From contig OZ176057.1 in NCBI GenBank assembly GCA_964247055.1, positions 620,001 to 684,000 on the forward strand: a stretch of DNA of 64,000 nt, written 5' to 3'. This DNA comes from Paragordius varius. Its lineage: Eukaryota; Nematomorpha. Below the pieces are notes generated by a model. The model searched no databases, had not been told where the DNA came from, and saw only the letters and a program-made list of their open reading frames with translations. Below, in pieces: positions 22,691-34,800 of this stretch; position 1 is the stretch's first letter; each line of letters opens with the position of its first letter. Both the position numbers and the translations under genes were made by a program.

Positions 22691-23892
22691 TGCCTATGGG
22701 AGTATAGTTATATTTGATTTAAAAATTCACCCCTATTGTTGACATTAAAAAATTTAAACCTATTAACATCACCAAGAAGCCTATTTAATTATACAAATGG
22801 TATCTTTTTCAAAGAACATATTTTCGTCATTTAAAAAATCTCTTTTATACAAAACAATTAAAAAACGATGTCAACAGACTTTGAATCGTCAACCCACATC
22901 GTTTTCAAGTGCACATTCGCACGCATCCTATATTCCCCTTTTAGTATAAATTTTAATACAACAATAATTATAAAGATTAGACATAAATTGTTTATTTAAT
23001 AAGGTAAAAATATTTTTAAATATTTCGTGTTTTGATAAATATAAACTTCTAACTTACAGTTCCAAAGAATATCAATATATCAACCAAATTTTACCTCTTT
23101 TACCGAATCTAAAAATTTGAATCATTTAGGTGACATATTTGACTTATTTGACATTTGCTCTATATTTTTTACAATATTAATTAGGGTACATTAGATAACC
23201 GTATTTGTACCTACCTGCATTTTTTGGCATAAATTAAGTATCCATATTGTACTAAATAAAAACGAAACGCAATGTAAGCGAATAATAAAATGCCTTTAAC
23301 GAGTGATTTCCGTTTTTATAATAATTTTTTTAATATCCTAATGGCAACATGGATGTGTTACTGTCCAGGTCGACTTTTAGAAATTTTTATATAATGGTTG
23401 TCAATGAATTCAGTTTTTTCTGTTTTCCGCCAAGGTCGCATTGTTTTTTAAATTCCTATCAACTTTTAATTAAAAAAACACGAATGAGTTTTGGGTAAGC
23501 AAGAGAAAAATGGGTTTTTTACATAGTTTTATGAATTTTTCCAATTTATCTTTGGAAGTTACAGTTTATTTTATACATCTTTTGTTTTTAATGCGAATAT
23601 GAACATTGAATTATTCCGGTTATTTTTAATAAATGCCAGGTGCAATCATCATAGGTTATTTAAGAAGGATTCAACGAAAAGTACCCAGATGATTATTTTG
23701 ACCAGACTCTTCTGATATCTAAAAACGAACCACACATATTCCCGCCAAATGGATGCTTCTAATTTTATCATTCTATATGTTTATAGTGCCTGAAAAAGAA
23801 GAGGGACATGCATTACTTATTACTTCCTAGAAAAGGCTGTTAATAATCATCATTTATTGGTAATATAGCCAACATTTGTTTTAAACAAAAGT

Positions 23893-24590
23893 TTTAAAAA
23901 GTGAAGATCCTATCAAACAGCTGCGAAAACGATCAAGTGCAAGAGTTACTGGATAGTGTTCCAACTCAATTTTAATAGCATTGATAGAATCATTACATGT
24001 ATCACAAACAATATATAATCTGCAAGAATGGGAAAAACCAATAAACTCTCTAAATTCCAACACTCGGAAACTACAAAGTGACTAGTGAAATTTTTCTTCA
24101 ACATCACTAGAAGAAATTATTAGAGTACCAAATTATGACGGGTGTTGTGTTAATAATCTTATCAGAAAAAATAGGTTATCTATGCATTCTGGGTTATAAC
24201 ATCTGGGCAATAGGACCATGTTATATGTCTGGTGAAACCTTACTTTAAAATCCCGCTGAAAGACTAAATACAAATGCTGTTCAACACTGATTGTTTTTGA
24301 CCATCAATTTAATAAAAAACGGAATGGGCCAGAAGACAACGCAAAGCAATATTGATACCTAAGCCAACAGTTAAACAAGTGAAAGATACTCTAAATTGGT
24401 TGGATGTGTCGCATTTTCCTGATCTAACGCCATGTGATTAATATATATGCGCATCATTGAAAACACTCGCAAAGCAGCGCTTAAATAAAAGACGTTAAAT
24501 GGAACACATGGGTTTCCGCGAAAGGCAATCAATTTTCCTAGCATATTCATTTAACTGAAAGATCAGAGAAAATTAAATAAATTAATCATT
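23893..24590 (+). mobile_element. mariner transposase relic M5
   Basis: Paralogue of M1. The plus strand reads VKQVKDTLNWLDVSHFPDLT, followed by PCD and a stop, and then LSERSEK near the end; Mos1 has VRDTLETLNWEVLP in this position. The third catalytic Asp is kept, but the frame is broken repeatedly. Confidence 0.75.
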
Positions 24591-24665
24591 TGGTTTAAAT
24601 TTATCTATTCTTTACATATATAATTTGTTGCGGATAATTTGGTTTATTTGGTTTTTTCATTTTTT

Positions 24666-24824
24666 GTGTACCCAGAAAGTCGTGGCGGCGACTTCTGGAT
24701 ACCCCTTATTTAAAGTATAAAGCGCGATCGATCCTCATTTGATGCTTTAATTAAATTGCATATGATTATTGAAATTATTCGCGGGGGGCCCAAAAACTCG
24801 TGGCGGCGAGTTCTGAACCCCCCG
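24666..24824. repeat. GC-rich hairpin pair H1/H2, copy 3
   Basis: H1 at 24666-24705 (GTCGTGGCGGCGAC core, outer arms partly decayed). H2 at 24780-24824 (CGCGGGGGGCCC arm, ACTCGTGGCGGCGAGTT core, AACCCCCCGG arm), nearly perfect. Confidence 0.85.
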
Positions 24825-24884
24825 GATTTAAACCAATTATTTGAGCTTTTCTTTTATATGATACATAGGATACGATACGCCTGG

Positions 24885-25600
24885 TATCTACATCTTTTGT
24901 AGTAGACTAAAGGCTGAGATTGAGCTCTTGATATTAAAGCTAAAATCGGATATTCCCTATTTGTTTTACCGTAAATCATTTTTCTTAGAGAGAATATTTC
25001 TTCATAAAGGTAACAATAGAGGTTATCCATAAAGTTTCTTGCTGATTTTTTAAAATCAAATTTTGTGAATAAACAAACATTTTTGGGGGTTTGAGTTTGT
25101 AGAAGATTTTCTATTTCTATATGGAGAAAATATACTTTTCAATCTGTATATCCCAAAAATAGATGTAACAGATGAAATAAGCTATTTTCCAGTATATAAA
25201 TCAATTCTCTCATCTTCTTGTATTGTCGGCATTAAACAGTTATGTATTTATTCAATATATTTGTCAATGGATAGCTTTTTTGATAGTTCAAAGCAGAGTC
25301 TGATATGCTTAGTTTATCAAAGTACATTTTATCGTTTTGATAGAGTTCGCTAGTACACGCAGATTGTTTTAATTCACAATCGTTTAATTTTAAAACATGG
25401 ATAAAACAAATTAATATTAAAACATAACAAGAAATATTACCTCCATAAAAGACATATTCACTTTTTAGTAAAAGTGAATGTTAAATAAATAGGGATAATC
25501 CAATTTTAGCTTTAAAATCAAGAGCTCAACCTCAACCTTTAGTCTACTACAATAGATATAGATCCATAGCCAGGCGTACAAGAAATTTACGAGAAGATAT
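24885..25600. repeat. inverted D-family pair, second copy
   Basis: The left arm (about 24885-25065, minus) and right arm (about 25395-25600, plus) repeat the 6735-7480 arrangement. Both are more decayed, with no long open frame. The A-family C-terminal relic lies between them near 25200-25260. Confidence 0.6.
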
Positions 25601-25779
25601 AATAATTAAAAGGTTAAAAGGTTACCCTGTTTTGATTATGATCATAGATTCAATAAGATAAAATTTAAATATTACCTATATGGTCAAAACACTTTTTTAA
25701 CCGTTACTCACATATAATAATTATTTCGGGTAACAGATAAAATATGGTATACATATTATTTTACATTAGATTCAAAACT

Positions 25780-26165
25780 TTCATCCTCCCCTATTATCGT
25801 CATTAAACAACTTGGCCAAAAAATGTTTTAGTGAAGATAAATATCCACTTTTCATTGAATGGCCTATTTCAATTAACAAAAATATGGTACACTGATTAAA
25901 TTTTAAAGAACATTCTTTTTCTCACATACTTCTTTTGTGAAGACAAATCCACAATCATTGAAAAACGAATCTGCCAAAACAATTTTAGATATAAATGTTT
26001 ATTTAATTAGGAAAAATATTTTATATAACTCTAAGTTTTAATGAATAACTCTAAACAGTTGAAGATAAATCATTCAAAGATTAATATTAATATACAAATG
26101 AAAAGATTCGTACCTCCTTTCCCGAATCTCAAATATTTGAATGATTTTTGGGTAATACTTGGCTA
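25780..26165 (-). pseudogene. A-family relic, diverged subfamily, second copy
   Basis: Paralogue of 7640-8045. It has the IEIGHSMK-type segment near 25870, a PxKHF-type segment, and an exon-1 donor with FGKGG|GTACGA at about 26115-26105. It is interrupted by stops. Confidence 0.45.
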
Positions 26166-26939
26166 AATAAATTAAGAATTAAGTGTTCTATATTTTAAAT
26201 ACTTATATAGTACATTAGATACACATGTTTGTAAACCTAATTAACGGTATTTTTTGTCGGCTGAGTATGAATTTTGCCAGATAAAACCAAAATATTAGCG
26301 AATATATTAATGCTTTTAATAACTGATATCCAACTAATAATATTCTCAATATCTTAAGGATTGTCAATGGATGGATGGATGCTTTTAAAATCTTTTAAAA
26401 ATTGCGATTTTTGGTTTTGATGTTCTCCCAAGGTTACCCAGCTTTCTTGAAATCCCGATGGGCTAGTTTTGAGAGACCCGAATAAAAAAAGCTTTTAAAA
26501 TCAAAAAATGTGTTTCTGTTTATGGATTTTAGGGAAAAAAATTTGTTTTTCTTCATTAAATGTTGGTATTATCGCTGTGATTAAAGCTTCATTTTTTACA
26601 TTTTCTAATTTCTTTTTATCTGTATGGTTAAATTGATCACATAATTAGTTTGATACGGTTATGTTTTTCCGTATTTGAGAAAGATCTACGAAAAATACGC
26701 TGATGATTATTTTGTTAAATACAGTTTGTTATACGACATTGATTAAGAAACCACACATACTGATCCCACCACGTTAATTTTTATCATTCATTAAACATTA
26801 TTTTTGCCTGATAAAGAACATTCGCGGCACACATTACTTATTCCATCATGAGATATAAGCTGTTAGAAATAATCTTTTGCTGGTAGAAATATATGGTAAA
26901 CATGTTTCGATTATAATTTGCTAATCATGATCTCGATCA

Positions 26940-27600
26940 TAGTTGTGATTTGCGCTTGCTGAATCAAACAGCTGCAAAGACGATCAAACACAAGAGTTAT
27001 TGGATGATGTCCCAACACAAACTTCATATAACAATTAAGTATTACATGTTTTAAAATGAATAAAAAGATATGGGAAAAATCAATAAATTCGATAAATTCC
27101 AAAATAATATGATTGAAAGTCAAAAGTTTCAAAGTGACTAGTGAAGTCATTCTTCACCTCACGAAAAAAAAATATTTTAGCATTGAATTGGGACAGTTTA
27201 TGTGTGCCTTACAAATCCTACCAGAACAAATAGATTATTTTTTCATGCCGGTCTACATCCTGGTCAGTTAGTCCATGTTATATGTGTGTTCGAATCAAAC
27301 TTTCAAAACCCGCTTTAACCCTAAATAAAAAGCTATTGCCAAAAAATGTTTTTCGGCCAAGAATTAATTAAAAAACACACGCAGGCCACAAAACAAGTCA
27401 ACGCGATTTTAATATAATAAAGTTCTCAACCGTAAAACTAGGGAATGATAAAATAGATTGGTTCAATAGGCCGTTGAACTCTCCGGATCATACCAACTCA
27501 TACATCTACGCATCAACACTTATTTTGAAGACGTTGAATAGAATCAGTTTTTCTTGCATATTCAATTATCTAAGAGATCAGAAAAAATAAAAAAATAATT
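26940..27600 (+). mobile_element. mariner transposase relic M6
   Basis: Paralogue of M2 with matching segments throughout. The minus-strand frame 26911-27150 is only the antisense of this relic. It is followed by H1/H2 hairpins at 27691-27860. Confidence 0.6.
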
Positions 27601-27690
27601 TAATGAATTGATTTAAATTGTATTTATTTTTACGTATATTATGTGTTGCAGATAATTTTGTGATTAAATTTGTTTTTTTCTCAATTTTTC

Positions 27691-27860
27691 ACGGGGTGCC
27701 CAAAAGGTCGTGGCGGCGACTTCTGGACACCCCTGATATGAAGTAAAAAGCGCGATTGATCCTCATTTGATGCTTTAATTGAATTGCATATGTCTAATAT
27801 TTATTTATATTATTCGCGGGGGGCCCAAAAACTCGTGGCGGCGAGTTCTAAACCCCCCGG
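27691..27860. repeat. GC-rich hairpin pair H1/H2, copy 4
   Basis: H1 at 27691-27734 (GGGGTGCCC, GGTCGTGGCGGCGACTT, GGACACCCC). H2 at 27815-27860 (CGCGGGGGGCCC, ACTCGTGGCGGCGAGTT, AACCCCCCGG). Confidence 0.85.
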
Positions 27861-28031
27861 AATTGGACCAATGTTTTGAGTTTTTCTTTTCATATCATAT
27901 TAAGCCAATATAATGATTGAAGTTGCTTATATCTTAATAAACCGGAAGGAAAAACGATGTGTTAATATTATCAATTTGGGTTTTTTCCTCTAATTGTAAG
28001 TTTTCATGTTTAGAGTCGTTCTTTTAATACA

Positions 28032-28268
28032 TCATAAATGATAACTTCTCATGCGCGAGGAGATGTTGGCATATCTTTGGTACCATAAAAAATGATGATG
28101 TTTATATATTTTAGAAAGTTTTAACGATAATGCTAGATTGTCATTACGAAGTTTGATATAATAAATTTTTCGTAGAATGTTGAATATTTGTTTTATTAAA
28201 GAAGCGATAGATATGACTGCTAATATTTCTCTTTGATTTTGTGAAATAGAATAGATTATTTTATCCAT
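28032..28268 (-). CDS. D-family small ORF, single-copy locus (unrecognised)
   Basis: A 78-residue frame, MDKIIYSISQNQREILAVIS and onward, about 90% identical to array unit 1 at 9918-10154 and of the same length. Upstream DNA to about 28490 matches the array spacer and then decays. The kept frame suggests either a functional small gene or a recent copy. No family recognised. Confidence 0.35.
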   Translation of the reverse strand: MDKIIYSISQNQREILAVISIASLIKQIFNILRKIYYIKLRNDNLALSLKLSKIYKHHHFLWYQRYANISSRMRSYHL

Positions 28269-28499
28269 TTTTCAAATAAAACAAAATTATAAATAAACTA
28301 ACAATCACTTTTGATAACTAGATATATAAACGGAGCACGTCATAAATATGCATCATTTAGTATAGTGAGGAATTACAACATGACCTGTATAATCAAAAAT
28401 TCCATATAAAATAAATTTTAGGGGTAGTCTAAACCAGATTTGTGAAACTATCTCGAATTAGCAGTTAAATATTGCTGTATGAATCGCTAAAACTGTCAA

Positions 28500-30400
28500 T
28501 AAAAATATAGCATGATAAAAACAATAATTAACTTAATAGTTTTATTGTTACACAGCAATGTTCGATTTTTTTACAAAATCATGTATGCTTTAAAGTTTTA
28601 GTTGGCAATTTTTATACATCACTCTGAATGGTAAGAAAAAATCTTACGATTTAGATATGATAATAAGACAATCATACCCTTACAGATTAAAAAACAAATA
28701 AATTTGCGGACGGTATACTCATAAAATATAGTGGCATATTAAGTATTTAAATAAGACTGAAAAAGTTACACATTTTATAACTATCTAACGATTCTTTCTG
28801 GTTCATTGCCAAAATTTAGAAAAAAACTCCTCAGATTCGTTTAGATACTGTAAATGGCAATTTTTAGTTATCAAATTTTTTATTTGGTATTGGTGAAATA
28901 TCTTGCGGGCTGCAAAATATTTCTTATGGCTGCGTGCGGCGCGCGAGCGTCGTATTGGACACCTTGGTTTAGAATATGGTATCAGACTTTACTTTTATTT
29001 TATATTAATGCCATAACATTCTCATACCGTTAAGCTGAGGGGTATTACGGTTAAATAAACATTTCCATATTACGTTAAAAAGATCTAACATATATGCTAT
29101 TTGAAAATGATTATATCATCAATCATATGCCGGTTTAAAACGTGAAGAATGTTAAATTAAAATATCAACATATCACCCCCTTACGGTTTATTAAAATAAG
29201 GGCACAGCGAATCCTGCCTTTTTAGGTATATGATAGTACCAACACATCATCACATTACTATAAGGCATATAGGTGTTTCAAACATTTTATCCATTTAAAT
29301 GGATAATACACTCCATTTATTGTTATAATAGTTATATTTTCCTCTTTACCATTTTTTTGTATAGAAATGGATAATTTCATGCAATTTTCTTATCATTTAA
29401 TCGTTTAAACTTTTTGGAAAAACGGGAAGTAATTCGAGAATGATGAATATATTTAATATTTTATTAAAAAGCCGACGACTACCGTTTCCACCATGCCTAA
29501 AAATAGTAAAAAGTACGCTTCAACAAATTTTTGCTAAAAATGAATTTTTCTAAAAGTTTTAAAAATATTTTTTATGTCCAAATTTAGATATTTAAAAGTT
29601 TTATTGTTAGCAATTTGCGTTTATATATAACGTAGCCCGTTTTAGAAGAGCAAAAAAATTGGGACTGTCAGAATATATTTATTTCATCAAGATATTTTTT
29701 CATAAGGCTCATTCGGTACACTGAGTAATTATTCAGTATATCTGCAAATGATATTGTTTAAGAAAGAAAATTTATTATGCAAACTAATTTGGAAAAGTCT
29801 GAGATAAGTTTTAGCATCATATAAATATTGTTTTAAAAACTTTTTCATCATAAAATATGCTTAATTTAAAAATTTTATTTGATATAATCTAGTATAAATA
29901 AAACTTGATTTCGGGTGATTTCGACATTGTGTTTAGTGTGAGAAGATTACCATATCAGTTGGATACAATACTAAGCGATTATCGGAGCTTTGCTTTTAAT
30001 GTAAATTTATTTTTTGCCTTTTATATTTTTTTCAATAGTTAAATATTTCTTAAAAGTTAGGTTTTACTAAATATTTTACACAAAAAAAATTCTTAAACAC
30101 ATAATTTAAAAATAAAACATCTTTCTTTAAACAACAAATTATTTTACCCAATCTGCACTATTTTTACAATTTTTGAGGAGCTATGAAATGTGAACATATA
30201 TTACCTTATTATTTTATAAGGCAATTATTGGATTTTTGTCAGTTATATTTTAGGATATTATTTACGTTGTTTTATGGTTAAAACAATTAATATTATATTA
30301 ACATCTTTAAAAACACATTTAAAAATTTCGGTATACAAGGTAATCAAAAATCGTTTATATAATAATTAATTAATGTTTAAAGTTTTAAAAATTACCAAAG
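28500..30400. other. AT-rich DNA, gene-free apart from a transposon end
   Basis: I see no exon or ORF of note. At 28895-28966 lies an hAT-like terminus (GCGGGCTGCA, a GGCTGCG/GCGCGCGAGC stretch, TTGGACACC). The rest is low-complexity A/T sequence. Confidence 0.5.
28895..28966. mobile_element. hAT-like MITE end
   Basis: The pattern CTTGCGGGCTGCA, then GGCTGCG and finally TATTGGACACCTTGG is the shape of hAT ends of the GGGTGTCCAA type seen complete at 54805-55089. The left end was not found. Confidence 0.5.
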
Positions 30401-30404
30401 AAAA

Positions 30405-30930
30405 CACTTCGATTCAAAATGGGTATCTAACCAGACTAAATTTGAGTTAGGATTTTTAAAAAAACTACTAAAGGAAACGGTCTAAATTTAAATATATGCT
30501 TCTATCCTAAAAACTATATACAAAATATCTAAATAAAATTTTTTTTGAAAAATAAGTTCCATGTCAAACTACTGCGACGTCATTTTTATTTCGCAAAATT
30601 TTCGAAAAATATCGCCTTCATTTAATTTTAAGGGTAAAATTAAAGCTAATTTTTTAAAATTACATCTGACATTGATAGAAATAGGAAAAGCGGTTTATTT
30701 TGTATTATTTTTTGTCTTTCGGCTTTAGCCTTAAATAAGTAATATTAAGTATTTTTTAATAAATCTTTTTATATATTTCAGTTTATTAATGTTATATGAA
30801 GGCAAAATTTTGTCATGGTTTAGATTCCTTCCATATTTCTTATAGAAATTAATTATAAACAGGCCTGGATTTTTACCTACCCCAATTTGAATCGAAATTA
30901 AAATGAATGTGCTGTATCCAAGTAAAAAAT
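30405..30930. mobile_element. ~520-bp dispersed element, copy 1
   Basis: Aligns end to end with 52555-53130. It begins ACTTCGATTCAAA and ends with the reverse complement TTTGAATCGAA, so it has ~20-bp inverted ends (CTTCGATTCAAATTGGGGTA in the better copy). Similarity runs about 25 bp beyond the right inverted end. No ORF. It lies just 5' of the uS9m gene. Confidence 0.75.
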
Positions 30931-30960
30931 AATAGCAGCTGGCTGGCTATTGTGTTCAAC

Positions 30961-31008
30961 ATGAACGGACTTGTTAGGCATGGGCATATTGGTAAAGTCC
31001 CATATAGA
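30961..31008 (+). other. candidate first exon of uS9m
   Basis: An ATG at 30961 opens a short basic frame (MNGLVRHGHIGK and onward) that would join exon 31034 in phase 0 through a donor at 30997 or 31009. Either intron would be only 37 or 25 bp, far shorter than the others, so a distant first exon upstream is equally possible. The stretch is too short to show a convincing presequence. Confidence 0.3.
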
Positions 31009-31033
31009 GTTAATTATATATTTTATTTTCTAG

Positions 31034-31786
31034 ATTATACGATCTTTTAGTGATATATATTCAACAAAAGATAGCATTGAGCCTGAATTAAACGAAGATG
31101 ATAAAAATAAAGTTTTACAAATAGAAACAATCAGCAAATCTATGCGCAATTATTTCCGAAAAGCAAATTTAATTGGTAGATAACTTTATTTTGAACCATT
31201 AAAATTTTTATTATTTTATTTTATAATTAAAAAATAATTTATTCTATTGATTTAGTTCTTTATTATTAAATATAATATTATTTAGAAAAAAGTATGAAAA
31301 TTCAACGAAATGAATTTGAGATCGGAAAACGGCATTTAGCCAACATAATGGGACTTGATGCATTAACCTTAACCCAAAAAGGCATAAATGTAAAATTACT
31401 TTTTTAAAAAAATATTTTTTTTATAAAAATTAAATATTTTTTAAATTAATAATTTTTTTTAAAATAATTTTTTTGGATTTTTACCCGAAGAATAATCAAC
31501 ATTTTATTTATCCTATTTCTATAAAATTAACTTTTATTTAAAATAAAATATTTTGGGTTATTTTTCATACATGGACTCATTTTTTCTCGCTTTATTAATT
31601 AAAATTTCATTATGGGATTTATTTATTAAAAATATTTTTATCAATCTTAAATTATTATTCATATAAGATTTTAAATAATTTTTATTTTTTAAAAAAATAT
31701 TTTTTTTAACAATTAATATTATAATATTTTACTATTATATAATATAACTTAATCTTATAATACTTGTTGATCGTTTAATTTATTCC

Positions 31787-31832
<46 letters not shown>

Positions 31833-34800
31833 TTTTCTGTTTTGCTATTTAAATTATAAAATATAATCTAAAAAAGATTCAAAAATCAAGTTCATATCCA
31901 AAATTTAAATAAGGAATGTTATGTAATATTCTTTATTATAACTTGTTTTTTATTTATATATTTTTTAATTTTATATTTTTTTTTTATTATTTTAATTATT
32001 TTTTATAGGATGCATTAGCTTATTTATTACCCTCTGGACTGTTTTCACATAAAGCACGTCCACAAATGAAAGTATTTTTTTCATATTTATATAAAATAAA
32101 AATATAATAATTTTTAAATCTATAAAATAATAAATAAAATAATATATGTATGTTATAAGGATTTTTTTGATTTTTTTAAAATTAGAGCAATACAAGATTT
32201 TTCAATAGACAAATTAGATAACATGCTGCAAAAATATATACATATGGGAATATTTTTTATTATTAAATTAATTTTTATAGCTTTACATACATATATATAT
32301 ATATATTTAAAAAAGATTATTTTTAAATTCAAAACATATTTTAAGCTTACAATTTTGATACTTTTTGAGTTTTATATATATACTATTGTTTTATATATTA
32401 TAATATTTGTTTTATAATTTTTTTAGCCACCAGATGAAATTTTTCACACAAATAAAGGTTATTTTAATTGACAATATACAAAAAATAAATATTTTTTATA
32501 TTGTTCCTTACTTTTTATTATTTTTATTAAAACGTTTTAAAAAATAATCCTTTTAAACTCAAATACTCTTATATATTTTTTATTATTTTTTATATTTACA
32601 TATTTATATATTTTTCATATTCTAATATTTTTAATTCTTAAATCATTAATTATATATATATTTTTATTTTTTTTCCAAAAAAATATATATTTAATAAATT
32701 TTTTTAAACCCTAGAATTGCGATTTGATCATATGGGAAGACCACTGGATACATTTTTTTATACGAGAAAACCGAAATATAATCGATTAATATATGTAATT
32801 ATTTTAATATTTTTAATAATTTTTATAGCATTTTTAAAACATTTTATTTAATTTTTTATTTTAATAAAAATTTAATATATTATAAAGAAAAGAATAATGT
32901 TTTTTAATTAATTAGAGTTGTAGATTAATTATTAAGTTAATTTTGAAAATGAATGTTCTTTTTTTTAAAAAATTTATTAAGGTTTAATTTTTTTAGAAAA
33001 ATATATATCAATTAAACATTAACACACCAACCATTTTTTCTGTATATAATTCACTCTTTTTATTATACATTTTATTTGTTAAATATAATTATTAAATAAA
33101 ATTATATAAATATACCATTTACAATTCAAATTCACCCTTAAACAATTCAAATTCACCCTAAAAATATTATGAAATTTCGGTCCAATATAACCTCATCATT
33201 AAAATTAATTATATTTTTATGGCAAAGTTTATTATTTTTTCAGTATTTTTTTGATTACATACAAAATTTCTTTTTTTAAACATTTTCTAAAATATAGGTA
33301 ATATTTAATCTTAAAAAACACATAATTTATTTGAAGGTCTATTTGAAGGTTGATTTTGAATTGTTCAAGGGTAATTTCGAATTGTTTAAGGGTAAATTTA
33401 AACTGTAAATGGATATATATATATATATAGTATGCGTTTTAATAATTACTTTCACACTATAGTTGTGCAATAATTGGCAATACAACAGTAGTGTATGGAA
33501 AAAACGAAAGGGAATAACTGTTTATTCCGCATTTTCTTGTTTTTTCCATACACTACTGTTGCGTGATGCAAATTGCCCATAAAATACAGTAAAAATTGAT
33601 ATTATATACGAAAGGACAAAACGTAAAAATATAAAGACAAATATTTTTATTCAAAAGACTACCATCAACCATACTTTTTAAAACCTTTATGTATCCTTTA
33701 TTAAGCTATTTAATTATTATTGTATTGTAATATATTAAATTGATTGTGTTAATAATATATTTATATCAAACTCTACCATTTCAAACAATGATTAGTTTAA
33801 TATTAATAAAAAATAAAAGTTTTAAAAAATATTATTTGTTAAAAAATATATTCTTTGTATTTTAACGTTTTGTCCTTTAATTGCAATTTTATGGTAATCA
33901 ACCATTAAAATGCATTTATTTATATAGAATATGGTTGAACAAATGGAAAAAATTGAAAAATTACTGCAAAACAAATTGGATGAATTTGAATTGAGTAAAG
34001 GCAAAAAGACATTTATCCCTAATAAATTGTGAGTTGGTTTTTTAGAATTTTTTAGGGATTATAGAAATTATTTTGTAAAAAATATTTTTTTCGAAAATAT
34101 TAAATGGTTTATCGTTATTATTTTTAAATTAAATTATTAAAAAGGTGTGTTTTTTGTGTTATAACTATAATTTAATGTATTATCATTTTTTTTATAAAGT
34201 ATTGTTCATGGAAAATTTATTTTTAATAATATACTGTAATAATATAAGCACACAAAACATAAAATAAAAGACAATCATATTTCTTTTATAAAAATAATTC
34301 AAATAAAATCTCAAATTTAAATGATATTGTTTTGTATTACAGATTAAGGAATTGTTATAAATTGGTAACAATCTCATTTATTTTAAATATTATATATTTT
34401 TCATTTGCCTATTTTACATATTTTTTGTGGAAATGTTTTTTTTTTCATGTTTTAAAATTTTTTTTAAAATATTTTTATAGCAATATGACAGGCTATCGAA
34501 TGTTAACCATTGAGGAATTATCTAAAAAATGCAATGAAGAAAAAATTAATTATATTGAAGTAATTTATTAAATTTTCAAGTTTTAAAATAAATATTTTTT
34601 CATTTTAATTTTTTTCAAACCTTTTAATAGGTATTCGCAACTCTATTAATAAATGATAAACTAAAATATTGAATAAAATATACAGTTTTATAAATATAAA
34701 TATATATATATATAAAAGCATATTTTTTAACTTTTAATAATTATATTTTGTTTAATTTTGTTTTTTATACTCTATTTAGTATAATAATGATTTATATTAA

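Larger units (their letters stand above)
22790..28300. repeat. segmental duplication of about 4640-10150
   Basis: Collinear with 4640-10150 throughout: A relics, mariner relics, H1/H2 hairpins, the inverted D pair and the D ORF occur in the same order and spacing. Differences are substitutions and small indels. The D array is one unit here versus three or more at 10 kb. Confidence 0.9.

Noticed and set aside
26911-27150. 79-codon minus-strand frame as a gene
   Set aside because: Antisense of mariner relic M6; the paralogous M2 does not keep it.
31992-32417. Small frames within the uS9m introns and exons
   Set aside because: They overlap the well-supported uS9m exons in other frames or consist of AT-rich intron translation.
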